A stretch of DNA of 64,000 nucleotides from Treponema sp. (lineage in GTDB: Bacteria; Spirochaetota; Spirochaetia; Treponematales; Treponemataceae), in NCBI GenBank assembly GCA_017935745.1, contig JAGBGX010000008.1:36415-100414 (forward strand), given 5' to 3'. Both the position numbers and the translations under genes were made by a program. Below, piece after piece: positions 27,039 through 35,804 of the stretch (the stretch's first letter is position 1; the number at the start of each line of letters is the position of its first letter). The notes under the pieces were generated by a model, which ran no database searches, was not told where the DNA came from, and worked only from the letters and a program-made list of their open reading frames with translations.

Positions 27039-28409
27039 TCAGATTATCACGCTGACTTTTCTGTCTGAAATCCCTTCATAAAGCGCAGCTTCCGCCGCAG
27101 AAGCCGAATCCTGCCGGTCAGCAGCATACTTTCCGTACACCTGGCCCGACAGAAACTGCCCGCTGCTGTCCTGCCGTTCGCCATTTGAAAACGGCCCGGA
27201 AGACGTGTCTGCAAAGCTCAGGTTCAGGCTGGCATTCTCAAAGCCGCTGTCCTGAAACGCCTGCCGAAGCGTATCCAGATTCTGCCTGAACGCTTCAAAC
27301 GCTTCCCTGCTGTTCACTGTAATCTGCCCGGTAATACCATTATCGGAAAGCTGAAGATTTATTTTAACATTTCCGAGCGACTCAGGCTTTAAAATCATGT
27401 TGATGGAGCCAGAGTCATTGTCACGCAGGACAATGCTTCCCGCCCGCGCAAAATCAGGCGCATTTTCCTGCACCTGCTGGGCAAGCATCTGCTGAAAGGT
27501 GGAGCCTGATGCTCCCGCGCTCTGGCTGTCTGATGAAAGTATGTTCTGCCGCGCAGCTTCAGAAAGCGTCATTGCAAGCGTCATGCTGCTGTCTGATTTT
27601 TCTGAGCCGATGTTCATTTCTGCCTTGAAGTCGGCAATTTTCTGCTCAACGGAACGCTCGTCTGTCACAGTAAACAGCGACTCAAACAAAGACGGCGCAT
27701 CCTTTGCAGGCTGTGTTCCGTCTCCTGCAAGCTCAAGGCTGAAATACCGCTCTTTCTGTTCCTTCTGCTCAGCAGGCTGAACGGGAACGCCCGCAAGCGC
27801 AGCCGGCACCGTCTGAAGCGCAGCCTCCGTGCCTGACAGCTGCTCCGGCAAAGAACGGCTCCCGCTGAAAAGCTGCCCATCATCTTTATCCGCATCATTC
27901 AGGGAGACAGGAAGCGCCTCAGCTTCAAACCCGGCCTGAACAAGCGCCTCTGCGCTCACGGGAACAACAGCCTCAGGCACAGCTTCATTCAGCAGGGCAA
28001 GCTGCACAGCGTCAGCTTCCAGCGGAACTGACATCTGGAGCGTTTCCTTTCTTTTCAATTGTGGAATTTCAGGCTCTGACTCAGCAGCGGAAGAAGCAGA
28101 AGCCTGCATGACGGCTCCAATCCGCGGCACAGGAACATACTGCGCCAAGGCAGCCTGGGGTGCGGAACTGTAAGCACTTTCAGCCGGGCACGATGCCACA
28201 GATGCTTCCGGCAGCTCCTGCTGCGAAACGCTTTCAGTTCCCGGCTCCTTCGCTCTGGCTGCCTTCCGCCCGGCTTCCCGGGACGCAGACTGCACCATCT
28301 CGCTGAAGGAAGCTTCCTGAGCTTTGCCTTCCTTTTTCTGAGGAGAAACGGATTTGCGTGCAATTTCATGTTCCTGAGGATTTACAATCTGTACATTCAA
28401 GGCCTGCAT
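27039..28409 (-). CDS. fliK: Hook-length control protein FliK
   Basis: 456 residues. Most is low-complexity Ala/Glu/Ser/Pro-rich ruler sequence. The conserved C-terminal FliK domain (about 330-415) includes LRDNDSGSINMILKPESLGNVKINLQLSDNGITGQI. It measures the hook during export and triggers the FlhB switch. Treponemal literature also uses tap1 for this position. It starts 44 bases after flbB. Confidence 0.92.
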   Translation of the reverse strand: MQALNVQIVNPQEHEIARKSVSPQKKEGKAQEASFSEMVQSASREAGRKAARAKEPGTESVSQQELPEASVASCPAESAYSSAPQAALAQYVPVPRIGAVMQASASSAAESEPEIPQLKRKETLQMSVPLEADAVQLALLNEAVPEAVVPVSAEALVQAGFEAEALPVSLNDADKDDGQLFSGSRSLPEQLSGTEAALQTVPAALAGVPVQPAEQKEQKERYFSLELAGDGTQPAKDAPSLFESLFTVTDERSVEQKIADFKAEMNIGSEKSDSSMTLAMTLSEAARQNILSSDSQSAGASGSTFQQMLAQQVQENAPDFARAGSIVLRDNDSGSINMILKPESLGNVKINLQLSDNGITGQITVNSREAFEAFRQNLDTLRQAFQDSGFENASLNLSFADTSSGPFSNGERQDSSGQFLSGQVYGKYAADRQDSASAAEAALYEGISDRKVSVII

Positions 28410-28453
28410 GGCAACCTCCAGTCAAAACACCGAAAGCTGCACAATGAGCGCAC

Positions 28454-29086
28454 TCAGTTGATGGAAAGCGGCTTGTTCGCCATCTTCCGCGAAATCTCGG
28501 CGGCACGCTCACTGGGCATCAAAGAAAGCCAGTAGGCGACTGTGGAAGATTCCCCTGAAGCAGCGGCAATTTCGTCAGCGCGGCGGAGAACGTCGATAAC
28601 GTCCTGATCGTCCATTTCAACAAGAATTCCCACTGCGCTTTTTGGCGGCATGCCGTTCAAATTCGCAACAATCTGCTCGATGTTTACATTTCTATCATCG
28701 TATTTTTTCACTAAATTATTAAATGTTTTTTCACGCTCAGCCTGACTTTTTTCCTTGTCCTCAAGCTCCTGCGCAACCTGGGCGTTCGCATCCTCCTGAA
28801 TCTTGACATCGGCCTCGCGCTTTGCAAGCTCTTCCGCGCGGATATCAAGGGCTTCAAGGCGCTTTGCAAACCTGTCGTTGTCAATGTCGGCAAGCACAAG
28901 CTCTTTTACAGACGATGCCGAGACTGAATTCTGCGGGGCAAGCCCGATGAGCCTGAACAGCGGCGCAAAGGAACTTTTGGCGTGAATAATGCCGAGATAG
29001 TCAAACCACAAAAGCCCGAACAGGACAAGAATCAGAATGAGAATAATGAGAAGAATCGATTTTCCTAAAACTTTTACGCGAGACAT
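28454..29086 (-). CDS. flbB: Periplasmic flagellar collar protein FlbB
   Basis: 210 residues. One N-terminal membrane helix (about 10-33, ILLIILILILVLFGLLWFDYL) is followed by a long periplasmic coiled coil (about 75-140, with the heptad-like RAEELAKREADVKIQEDAN) and a C-terminal MgtE-N-like helical domain (MPPKSAVGILVEMDDQDVIDVLRRA). FlbB forms the base of the spirochete-specific motor collar. It is the first gene of its operon; the strong site GGTGGGGTGGA precedes the ATG. Confidence 0.92.
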   Translation of the reverse strand: MSRVKVLGKSILLIILILILVLFGLLWFDYLGIIHAKSSFAPLFRLIGLAPQNSVSASSVKELVLADIDNDRFAKRLEALDIRAEELAKREADVKIQEDANAQVAQELEDKEKSQAEREKTFNNLVKKYDDRNVNIEQIVANLNGMPPKSAVGILVEMDDQDVIDVLRRADEIAAASGESSTVAYWLSLMPSERAAEISRKMANKPLSIN

Positions 29087-29103
29087 ATATCCACCCCACC
29101 CAA

Positions 29104-29110
29104 TTATCGG
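29104..29110 (-). promoter_or_regulatory. Candidate FliA (sigma-28) -10 box upstream of flbB
   Basis: The minus strand reads GTTCCGATAATTG 17 bases before the flbB ATG, matching the core CCGATAA. A TTAT element lies about 16 bases upstream in place of the TAAA -35, so support is partial. Confidence 0.4.
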
Positions 29111-29248
29111 AACATACGGAAAAAATATAAGGGCATCCCTAAAAATTTCAGTTTTCAGAGGCTTCCACAGCGGAATTCAGCGGAAAAACGGGCAGAAAGC
29201 GCCGGAAAGCGGAAAAAGAGGCGCCCTGCTTCCGTTCTTTTCTGAGCG

Positions 29249-30541
29249 TCAGGAGATAAGCCCGCCGATTGCAGTTCCGAGCGTAATGTCGTTTTCACGG
29301 CTGATGACATCGAAGTGCAGCCCGCGCTCCTTCACCAGAGCCTCTTCAAGATATCCCAGGACGCGCTGCTTGACTTTATATGTCTTGAAGAACGAAGTGC
29401 CGTTGCAAAGTATGCAGACAGGCTCATCCGCCGTCCTGCCCGCGCCGCTTTTTATGACGCAGGCAGCAAGGATCGCGGCAGCCATCCGCGCGCACCGCTC
29501 GACAAGCGCGTCAAGCAGCTGAAACAGGACATCATAGTCTTCCTTTTCAGCGCATTCAGCCATAATCGCGCCGAGCTTGGACTTTGTTGCATACGGAGCG
29601 TGCAGGAACGAGTCCATTTCAATCTGCGTCAGCGAGTCAAGCCCGGAAAGTTTCTTTGAAAGCGCATCGGAAAAAAGCCCTTCCCTGCCTGCAAGCGTGA
29701 CTGCCTCATAGGAGACAGGTCCCATGTACGCGCCGGAACAGAGCTTTTCCATGATTCCGACTCCCGGCTTTTCACTTTTACTGTCAAGGGAAATGTCAAA
29801 GTCGCTGCGCGCAACCTTGTCAAATTTTCCAGCCTCGCAGTTGATAATCTGGGTCTTGAGATCCTTATATGCAGGGTCAGCTTTCTGGATATACGCGGCA
29901 TTCATTCCTGTTCCCAGAATAAACCCGACATAGGAAGAATACCTCATGCCTTCGTCCGGGTCGGCGGCTCCGGCAAGCAGGGCGGAAACAGTGTCGTTCA
30001 GGAGAGAAATATGAAGCTTGTTCTTCCAGCCGTGGCTCTTGAGCGCCTTTTCAAGCTCTTTTCCGATGCGGCAGCCTTCCACTTCAGGCGCCTTCACTTC
30101 CTTTGAAAAATTGATCAGAATTCCGTCCCCGTCCTCCTGCATTTCCACCGCGTACGAAAAGCAGAAGCCGATGTCAGAGGACTTGTCCTTCAGATGCTCA
30201 AGGTTCTCGGCAATCTTGTCAAAAAATTCCTTCTTGGAAAATTCGCGCTCAATGCCGGGCATTTTTGTCTTTTCCAGAAAATCTATCGACGGGTTTCCGT
30301 TTGAGTCGAACGTCACCAGGCACGAGCGGAAGTTGGTGCCGCCGGCATCAATCACAATGACATTTTTTTCCGCGGCGGTCCGGGACGGAGGATTTATGTA
30401 CGTCTTTATCATGTCCTCGCCTGAAGGACGGCCGCACAAGCCTTCGTCCATGTCAAAAAGCAGCGCTTCGATAACAGAATCAATGTCCTGATGATGATTG
30501 AAATTATGCCTGCCTAAAAAAGCGGCGACTTTGCGGTTCAT
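29249..30541 (-). CDS. hxk: Hexokinase
   Basis: 430 residues; phosphorylates glucose to glucose-6-phosphate with ATP. The phosphate-1 motif VIVIDAGGTNFRSCLVTFD (near residue 60) and the adenosine region GVGIMEKLCSGAYMG are present, with the catalytic Asp in HISLLNDTVSALLAG. Length and layout match eukaryote-like hexokinases of treponemes, not the shorter bacterial glucokinases. A TATAAT box ends 14 bases before the ATG, predicting a leader of only about 8 bases. It is transcribed alone. Confidence 0.93.
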   Translation of the reverse strand: MNRKVAAFLGRHNFNHHQDIDSVIEALLFDMDEGLCGRPSGEDMIKTYINPPSRTAAEKNVIVIDAGGTNFRSCLVTFDSNGNPSIDFLEKTKMPGIEREFSKKEFFDKIAENLEHLKDKSSDIGFCFSYAVEMQEDGDGILINFSKEVKAPEVEGCRIGKELEKALKSHGWKNKLHISLLNDTVSALLAGAADPDEGMRYSSYVGFILGTGMNAAYIQKADPAYKDLKTQIINCEAGKFDKVARSDFDISLDSKSEKPGVGIMEKLCSGAYMGPVSYEAVTLAGREGLFSDALSKKLSGLDSLTQIEMDSFLHAPYATKSKLGAIMAECAEKEDYDVLFQLLDALVERCARMAAAILAACVIKSGAGRTADEPVCILCNGTSFFKTYKVKQRVLGYLEEALVKERGLHFDVISRENDITLGTAIGGLIS

Positions 30542-30548
30542 AGGGAAA

Positions 30549-30561
30549 CTCCTGTATTATA
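30549..30561 (-). promoter_or_regulatory. TATAAT box and truncated ribosome site of hexokinase
   Basis: TATAAT (30561-30556) is followed by GGAG (30552-30549). A start point 7 bases after the -10 box would fall at the end of GGAG, so that site may be missing from the mRNA. No good -35 box is seen. Confidence 0.4.
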
Positions 30562-30673
30562 AAAATTGCCGGAAAACGGCTTCCTCTATTGTAAATGCAA
30601 AACAGATAATTATCAATCAGAATTTGCAAAAGACTGTACAGCCGGATATGTTATGCCGTAAAAATAAAAAAAA

Positions 30674-30761
30674 GGCTGTCCAACAAGTTAAAATACCAGT
30701 GTCATGTTGAACTTTATTTAGGATTCATAAAATTCAATATGGCAATGCTTTTTGGACAGCC
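30674..30761. repeat. 88-bp nested inverted-repeat element
   Basis: Outer arms GGCTGTCCAA and TTGGACAGCC are perfect. An inner pair of 15-base arms (30703-30717 and 30727-30741) matches at 13 positions. A run of eight A precedes the left arm. Such GGCTGTCC ends are typical of insertion-sequence or MITE termini, and a folded copy could also act as terminator. It lies between hexokinase and a lipoprotein gene. Confidence 0.7.
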
Positions 30762-30794
30762 CCTGACTTTTGCTATGGAAACGCAAAGAGTGAC

Positions 30795-31400
30795 TTACTT
30801 TTTAACCGCAACAAATGAATAAACTAATTCCCCGCCTTCATCAAATCTCACAGTAGAAGATAATGTAATCCTAGTATCCGTCTGCGCTGCATTTACACTT
30901 GTAATAGTTCCCACGGGAAAATATCCATCATCAGTGTCAGCCATATATTTATCACCTTTTTTCGGAACACCAAAATAATCTTCCATGAGTTTCTTAAAAG
31001 TATCATAGTATTCGTCAAGTTTTCCCTTTCCATCATTTTTATCGTTGTAATCACAGCTCTCCCCATCGTCTTCGTCATCATACCATTCATCTTCCAATAT
31101 ATACACAGAAACTTTTGAGTTAGGTTCTGTGCCTGTAATTTCCATGGTTCCTTTTGTTTTACTATAATAACCATCGCTATATGTAGCTGTCTCTGTAAAA
31201 GACCACGTTCCAACAAGCTTTGATACATCTAGTGAATCAGATGAAGCTGAAGAGTTTCCGCCTGATGACTCCGAATTTGACGGATACGAAACATGAACAT
31301 CGTTGTCATCATCGTCATCATCACTGTCGCTGCACCCAGAAAATGCAAGAGCAAGCATCATGGCCGCAAGCACGGCTGACATTTTCGCAAACTTTTTCAT
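30795..31400 (-). CDS. Predicted lipoprotein with Asp-rich N-terminus
   Basis: 201 residues from ATG 31400, with GAGGAGGAT upstream. The signal peptide MKKFAKMSAVLAAMMLALAFSGC ends in a good lipobox (AFSGC), followed at once by a run of Ser and Asp (CSDSDDDDDDNDV). The rest has repeated motifs such as LVGTWSFTETATYSDGYYSKTKGTMEITG, resembling lipocalin-like or DUF-type LVGTW domains. No family can be named with confidence. Its promoter carries a poly-G tract, so expression may be phase-variable. Confidence 0.8.
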   Translation of the reverse strand: MKKFAKMSAVLAAMMLALAFSGCSDSDDDDDDNDVHVSYPSNSESSGGNSSASSDSLDVSKLVGTWSFTETATYSDGYYSKTKGTMEITGTEPNSKVSVYILEDEWYDDEDDGESCDYNDKNDGKGKLDEYYDTFKKLMEDYFGVPKKGDKYMADTDDGYFPVGTITSVNAAQTDTRITLSSTVRFDEGGELVYSFVAVKK

Positions 31401-31429
31401 ACAATCCTCCTCAATAAAAAAGTCAAGAT

Positions 31430-31456
31430 ATATTACCCCCCCCGCCATTTTGTCAA
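31430..31456 (-). promoter_or_regulatory. Promoter with poly-G spacer upstream of the Asp-rich lipoprotein
   Basis: TTGACA (31456-31451) and TAATAT (31435-31430) face the gene with a 15-base spacer that contains eight consecutive G (31443-31436). Two more G would give the optimal 17-base spacing, so slippage in the tract should tune promoter strength. Confidence 0.6.
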
Positions 31457-31493
31457 CCCCTGACTTTTTGCTCTGCATATCAGCTGAAAAGCA

Positions 31494-31522
31494 TTGAAAA
31501 CTTCTCTATTTGTCTGTATGAT
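31494..31522 (+). promoter_or_regulatory. Sigma-70 promoter of the PcrA/UvrD helicase gene
   Basis: TTGAAA, exactly 17 bases, TATGAT. The predicted leader is about 20 bases and contains AGGA 7 bases before the ATG, an ordinary leadered arrangement. Confidence 0.7.
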
Positions 31523-31548
31523 TTTTCCATAAAAAAAACAGGAAAAAA

Positions 31549-33576
31549 ATGTCACTGGAAACTGATTTAAAGGACAGGCTGAATCCCGAGCAGTACCGGG
31601 CAGTCACAGCGATTGAAGGCCCCGTACTGATTATTGCCGGAGCCGGATCCGGCAAGACGCGCGTCATCACCTACCGGATTGCGAACATGCTCGACAAGGG
31701 AATTCCCCAGAGCCAGATTCTTGCGCTCACATTTACAAACAAGGCCGCAAAGGAAATGGAAGACAGGGTCAAGGAGCTGACGGGGAAAAAGCTTCAGAAC
31801 CTCACGGTAAGCACATTCCATGCGTTCGGCGTGCGGATTCTGCGGCAGGAAATTTGCCGTCTGGGCTGGCGGGAGCATTTTTCGATTTATGATGAGACAG
31901 ACAAAAAGGCGCTCATAAAGGAAACCGCCCGCGAGCTTCAGTTTTCTGCGGATGCGATGGATCTGTACAAGGTCAGCGCGCTGTTCAGCGACATAAAGAC
32001 GGGACGGAAAGGATGGAATTCCCAGAGCGACATGTACCGCCAGCTGTACGAAGAATACCAGGCAGGGCTGAAGCTGTACAATGCTGTTGACTTTGACGAT
32101 CTGATTACGCTTCCGATACGGATTTTTATGGAGCATCCCGATGCGCTCGCTTCCTATAAGAACCATTTCCGCTATATCATGGTGGACGAATTCCAGGACA
32201 CAAGCCATCAGCAGTACGAGCTGCTGCGCCTGCTCGCAGACAGAAATGTTGCCGTTGTGGGCGATGATGACCAGAGCATCTACAGCTGGCGGGGAGCGGA
32301 CTACCAGAACATCATCAGCTTTGAAAAGGACTTTCCGGGCGTGCAGGAAATCAGGCTTGAGCAGAACTACCGCTCGACAGGAACAATTCTTGCGGCGGCA
32401 AACGGAGTCATCAAGCACAACTCAAACCGCAAGGACAAGGAGCTGTGGAGCGGCAACGGAAGCGGCAAGCCCATTGAAGTGTACGCGCCTGAAAACGAAG
32501 CAGCCGAGGCCAGCTTTATCGCGGAAGGAATTCTTGGAATCAGCGCGGAGGAAAAGCGCAGCTACGATGAATTCGGCGTGCTTATCCGGGCGAACACGCA
32601 GAGCCGCGCAATCGAGGAAGCGTTTCTGGAAAACAACATTCCCTACACTATGAGCGGCGGAACAAGCTTCTTTGAGCGCAAGGAAATCAAGGATATTATC
32701 AGCTACCTGCGGGTCATTGCAAACCATGACGATGACATCAACCTGCTGCGGATTATAAACACACCGCGCCGGGGCATCGGGAGAGCGGCAATTGAGTCGC
32801 TGAATTCCGTGGCCGGGACGCTCGGCGTTTCGCTGTGGGAAGCGATGCAGGCTGTTTTTTCCGCACAGCCGGAAGAATGCCCGGTGAGCGAAAAGACAAA
32901 GGCAGACTTCCTGTCGTTCGCTTCAGTCATTGAAAACGCGAAGGGCATGCTCAGCGGCAAAGGGCTGGGGAAAAAGGTGCGCGCGCTCGTGGAAGAAATC
33001 AATTACTTCGACTATCTCATCGGCGAAAATCCCAAGAGCGAAAAAGCGGCGCGGTTCAAGTACATGAACATTGAAAGCCTGATCAAGAGCATGGAGCAGT
33101 GGGAAAACAACCCGAACTACGAGGACACAAGCCTGTACGCGTACCTGAACCGGATCACTCTGCTTTCGCGCGATGACATGGACGATGAGCAGGACAAGGG
33201 CAAAGTGAACCTGATGACGGTGCATGCAAGCAAAGGGCTTGAGTTCCCGGTTGTGTTTATTGCCGGAGCTGAAGAGGGACTGATGCCGCACGCCCATGCC
33301 GTGGAGGAAGGCGGGGATGCAGCCGTGGAGGAAGAGAGGCGGCTGTTTTACGTTGCAGTCACACGGGCGCGCGACCGCCTGCTGATTTCTTCCTGCCTGC
33401 ACCGGCGCAGAATGAACACAACGGCCGAGTGCCAGCCGAGCCGCTTCCTTGATGAGATTCCGCCGAACCTTGTGGAATACCACGAGCCTTCAAAGGAAGT
33501 GAACGCCGAGGCCGCCCATGAGCTTTTGCAGAACATGCTCAAGAACATGGCAAAGCCGCGCGTTCCAAAGATGTAA
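31549..33576 (+). CDS. pcrA: PcrA/UvrD/Rep-type superfamily 1 DNA helicase
   Basis: 675 residues. Walker A AGAGSGKTRVITYRI is near residues 28-42, motif II MVDEFQDTSHQQY, motif III GDDDQSIYSWRGA, motif V VNLMTVHASKGLEFPVVF and motif VI YVAVTRARDRLLISS. It unwinds DNA 3' to 5' in repair and replication restart. The C-terminal tail that binds RNA polymerase in longer PcrA proteins is short. The cupin gene follows 11 bases later in the same operon. Confidence 0.93.
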   Translation: MSLETDLKDRLNPEQYRAVTAIEGPVLIIAGAGSGKTRVITYRIANMLDKGIPQSQILALTFTNKAAKEMEDRVKELTGKKLQNLTVSTFHAFGVRILRQEICRLGWREHFSIYDETDKKALIKETARELQFSADAMDLYKVSALFSDIKTGRKGWNSQSDMYRQLYEEYQAGLKLYNAVDFDDLITLPIRIFMEHPDALASYKNHFRYIMVDEFQDTSHQQYELLRLLADRNVAVVGDDDQSIYSWRGADYQNIISFEKDFPGVQEIRLEQNYRSTGTILAAANGVIKHNSNRKDKELWSGNGSGKPIEVYAPENEAAEASFIAEGILGISAEEKRSYDEFGVLIRANTQSRAIEEAFLENNIPYTMSGGTSFFERKEIKDIISYLRVIANHDDDINLLRIINTPRRGIGRAAIESLNSVAGTLGVSLWEAMQAVFSAQPEECPVSEKTKADFLSFASVIENAKGMLSGKGLGKKVRALVEEINYFDYLIGENPKSEKAARFKYMNIESLIKSMEQWENNPNYEDTSLYAYLNRITLLSRDDMDDEQDKGKVNLMTVHASKGLEFPVVFIAGAEEGLMPHAHAVEEGGDAAVEEERRLFYVAVTRARDRLLISSCLHRRRMNTTAECQPSRFLDEIPPNLVEYHEPSKEVNAEAAHELLQNMLKNMAKPRVPKM

Positions 33577-33587
33577 GGAGGATTGGC

Positions 33588-33959
33588 ATGGAATATATCA
33601 GGGCAAGCGAAATAAAATCACTGTCAAATCCGGGAGTCATATCACGGCAGCTCCTGAATCCTGACAATTCAAAAAGCGCTCGGGTTACAATAACAGAAGT
33701 GCACCTTGAAGCAGGAGCAAGCCAGCCCAGGCACACGCACGAATCATCAGAGCAGATCTGGTACGCCCTCAAAGGCAGCGGAACGCTTCTGCTTGAAAAC
33801 GGAAACTCCCTGCCGTTCAGCGCAGGAGACGTTGTGCGGTTTGCAGACAAAGATGTTCACGGACTTTTAAACAGCAGCAAAGGTGAATTCATCTACCTGT
33901 CTGTCACTGCGCCGCCAGTTCATTTCGGCTATGCATACAAAAGCCAGGAAAGCTGCTGA
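33588..33959 (+). CDS. Cupin-domain protein
   Basis: 123 residues, ATG 33588 with AAGGAGG upstream. Single cupin_2 barrel: motif 1 QPRHTHESSEQIWYALKGSG gives the metal-binding His, His and Glu residues, and motif 2 LPFSAGDVVRFADKDVHGLL the last His. A metal-dependent sugar isomerase, dioxygenase or binding protein are all possible; substrate cannot be told. Linkage to the helicase suggests no shared pathway. Confidence 0.85.
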   Translation: MEYIRASEIKSLSNPGVISRQLLNPDNSKSARVTITEVHLEAGASQPRHTHESSEQIWYALKGSGTLLLENGNSLPFSAGDVVRFADKDVHGLLNSSKGEFIYLSVTAPPVHFGYAYKSQESC

Positions 33960-34011
33960 ATATCCAAGGCAAGCAGGCAAAACAGCCTCTGTATAAGCAC
34001 GAACGTAGCAC

Positions 34012-34020
34012 GGGGGGGGG
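34012..34020. repeat. Poly-G tract (9) upstream of a lipoprotein gene
   Basis: Nine G are followed directly by eight A, in the gap between the cupin gene and the lipoprotein gene. It lies about 65 bases upstream of the -35 box of the lipoprotein promoter, so an effect on that promoter would be indirect. Confidence 0.75.
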
Positions 34021-34084
34021 AAAAAAAACTGCCAAGCGCTGTTTTTCCAGAAGCGGTGAAAGCAGGAAGAAAAATCCCCGGCGT

Positions 34085-34112
34085 TTGCAAAAAAAGAAAT
34101 ATGTGTTATACT
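34085..34112 (+). promoter_or_regulatory. Leaderless-type promoter of the 34.1-kb lipoprotein gene
   Basis: TTGCAA, 16 bases, TATACT; the -10 box ends exactly 6 bases before the ATG, so the predicted start point is the A of the start codon. The intervening GGAGCC would not be in the mRNA. Confidence 0.6.
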
Positions 34113-34118
34113 GGAGCC

Positions 34119-34679
34119 ATGAAAAAACCAGTTGCTAAGATGTGCGCCTGCCTTGCCGCAGCCTGCGCCATGTTCCTTTCATGCGAGTCATCAAAAAGGA
34201 ATGCTGAATTCATGAAGATTGAAGATACGCTCGTTCCGCCGCCGCTTCTGACAGAGATTCCGGTCATTGAGTACTCGGGAATCGGGATAAAGTACGAGTG
34301 CGAGTCGATGCTGCTTCATCATTTTTCCGTCTTTCAGGACAGCGAGGCAAGCGGAAATTTTGCGGTGCGCCTCATGAACGAAGCTTCATCGGCAAAGCTC
34401 AAGGTGCAGTTTCCGGCAGGAACATACGAGCTGCTTGTCAGGGAAAAGGCATCAGATGCGGAGCACAGCGCGTTCTACGTGTGCATTGACAATTCGCCGT
34501 ACCGCGTGTACCCGAGCAATCCTCCGCTGGGAACATGGGAGCTTACCACGCGCACGCCGGTCTATTTCACCATTGAAGAGCCGCGGACGCTGCTGATTAC
34601 CATCCAGGCGAATTCTGATTTCCGCACCGGGGACGTGGGAATGTGCCTCGACTATATTCAGCTCGTAAAGCGGCAGTAG
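34119..34679 (+). CDS. Predicted lipoprotein
   Basis: 186 residues. Signal peptide MKKPVAKMCACLAAACAMFLSC with a good lipobox (MFLSC). The mature part is a compact beta-rich domain (FAVRLMNEASSAKLKVQFPAGTYELLVREKASD and YFTIEEPRTLLITIQANSDF) that resembles carbohydrate-binding beta-sandwiches; the family is not recognised. I start at ATG 34119, since the upstream in-frame Met (34056) would remove the signal peptide from the N-terminus. It converges with the next gene, stop codons adjoining. Confidence 0.8.
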   Translation: MKKPVAKMCACLAAACAMFLSCESSKRNAEFMKIEDTLVPPPLLTEIPVIEYSGIGIKYECESMLLHHFSVFQDSEASGNFAVRLMNEASSAKLKVQFPAGTYELLVREKASDAEHSAFYVCIDNSPYRVYPSNPPLGTWELTTRTPVYFTIEEPRTLLITIQANSDFRTGDVGMCLDYIQLVKRQ

Positions 34680-35804
34680 TCACTTTCCAAGGTCAAGGAC
34701 GCGCCTGCTGTAATCGTCCGGCGGATCCTTCACGATGCTCCAGTCAAACTCAAGCACACCGCGCGGCGGAAACAGCGGCACAGGAGACGGACGCTCTTTC
34801 TGTGCATCCTCGGCAAGGATTTCTTCCATTGTTTTTCCGGGGACAAGCTGAAGATACGGCTCGCCGAACGCGCAGATTGTCGCAGTTTCTGCCGTGCGCT
34901 CAGACATGGTTCCGTTTCCGTCAGATTCCTCTTTTTTTGCAATGACTCCGTTCAGTGTGTACGGCTGCGGAAGCGCGGCGGCTTTCTGAATGTTCCTGAT
35001 GCGCGACCTGCGGCCTGTCACGCAGGTGAATGTCTTTCCGGCGGCCTTCAGGTGGGCGGGAACTGAATGTGTTTCGCTTCCGTCAGAAAAGACAGCCTTC
35101 CGTTCCCTGTCAAAATCCATGTCAGTCTGCCAGTAGCGGATCTTATACACTGCGCTGTCCGTCACATAGTACGACAGAAGCTCTTCATTTTGAACAGGCG
35201 GGCTTATCAGAATGCCGGAGGAGCTTCCCGGATCCTGCCAGAATCCGCCCAGCTCAGGCTGCCCGGCCTGCGGCACATCCGGACTGAACAGGACAAAGCC
35301 GCTGTCCGCCTGCCGGAGCGCAAAGCTGAGGTACAGGCTTCCGCCGATAACAGCAACAGGAACAGTATACGGCTCCCTGTGCCCCGGAAACGTTATCTCA
35401 AGGTTCCACGCGCCGCTTGGAATTTCCTGCGCATACAGGACAGTTCCGTCTGCCAGCTCGGCTCCAGTTCCGCTGCCCTCCGGGAAAAGCTCTGCCGTCA
35501 GCGGGACATACCGTATGCTGATTTCCTGGGCCGGGCTTTGCGCTGTCGTGTTGTTCCGGTCCCGCGGATTTTTTTCTGAATATGATGCGCTTTCGGCTGC
35601 GCGGTCGCCGTACCATCCGTAGAACGCACGCAGCACAATCTGGGGAACCGCGCTATGCTCCGTACCAAAGCCGGTGTCAAACGAAACATACCGTCCGCTG
35701 TTCTTCCATACGCCCTTTAAAAGCTCAGGAACGTCCTGCGGAAAGCATCCCAGTGAGAACAAAACTATGCATGCAAACCTTACAAGCTTTTTTTTGCGGC
35801 CCAT
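34680..35804 (-). CDS. Predicted exported protein, possibly lipid-anchored
   Basis: 374 residues. The N-terminus MGRKKKLVRFACIVLFSLGCFPQD is a signal peptide with a Cys in lipobox position (FSLGC). The mature protein has no family I recognise; it is rich in Gly, Ser and aromatic residues, with beta-type stretches such as GVWKNSGRYVSFDTGFG and AWNLEITFPGHREPYTVPV. The start overlaps the end of thiI by 25 bases, so it is coupled to thiI although the functions look unrelated. Confidence 0.75.
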   Translation of the reverse strand: MGRKKKLVRFACIVLFSLGCFPQDVPELLKGVWKNSGRYVSFDTGFGTEHSAVPQIVLRAFYGWYGDRAAESASYSEKNPRDRNNTTAQSPAQEISIRYVPLTAELFPEGSGTGAELADGTVLYAQEIPSGAWNLEITFPGHREPYTVPVAVIGGSLYLSFALRQADSGFVLFSPDVPQAGQPELGGFWQDPGSSSGILISPPVQNEELLSYYVTDSAVYKIRYWQTDMDFDRERKAVFSDGSETHSVPAHLKAAGKTFTCVTGRRSRIRNIQKAAALPQPYTLNGVIAKKEESDGNGTMSERTAETATICAFGEPYLQLVPGKTMEEILAEDAQKERPSPVPLFPPRGVLEFDWSIVKDPPDDYSRRVLDLGK

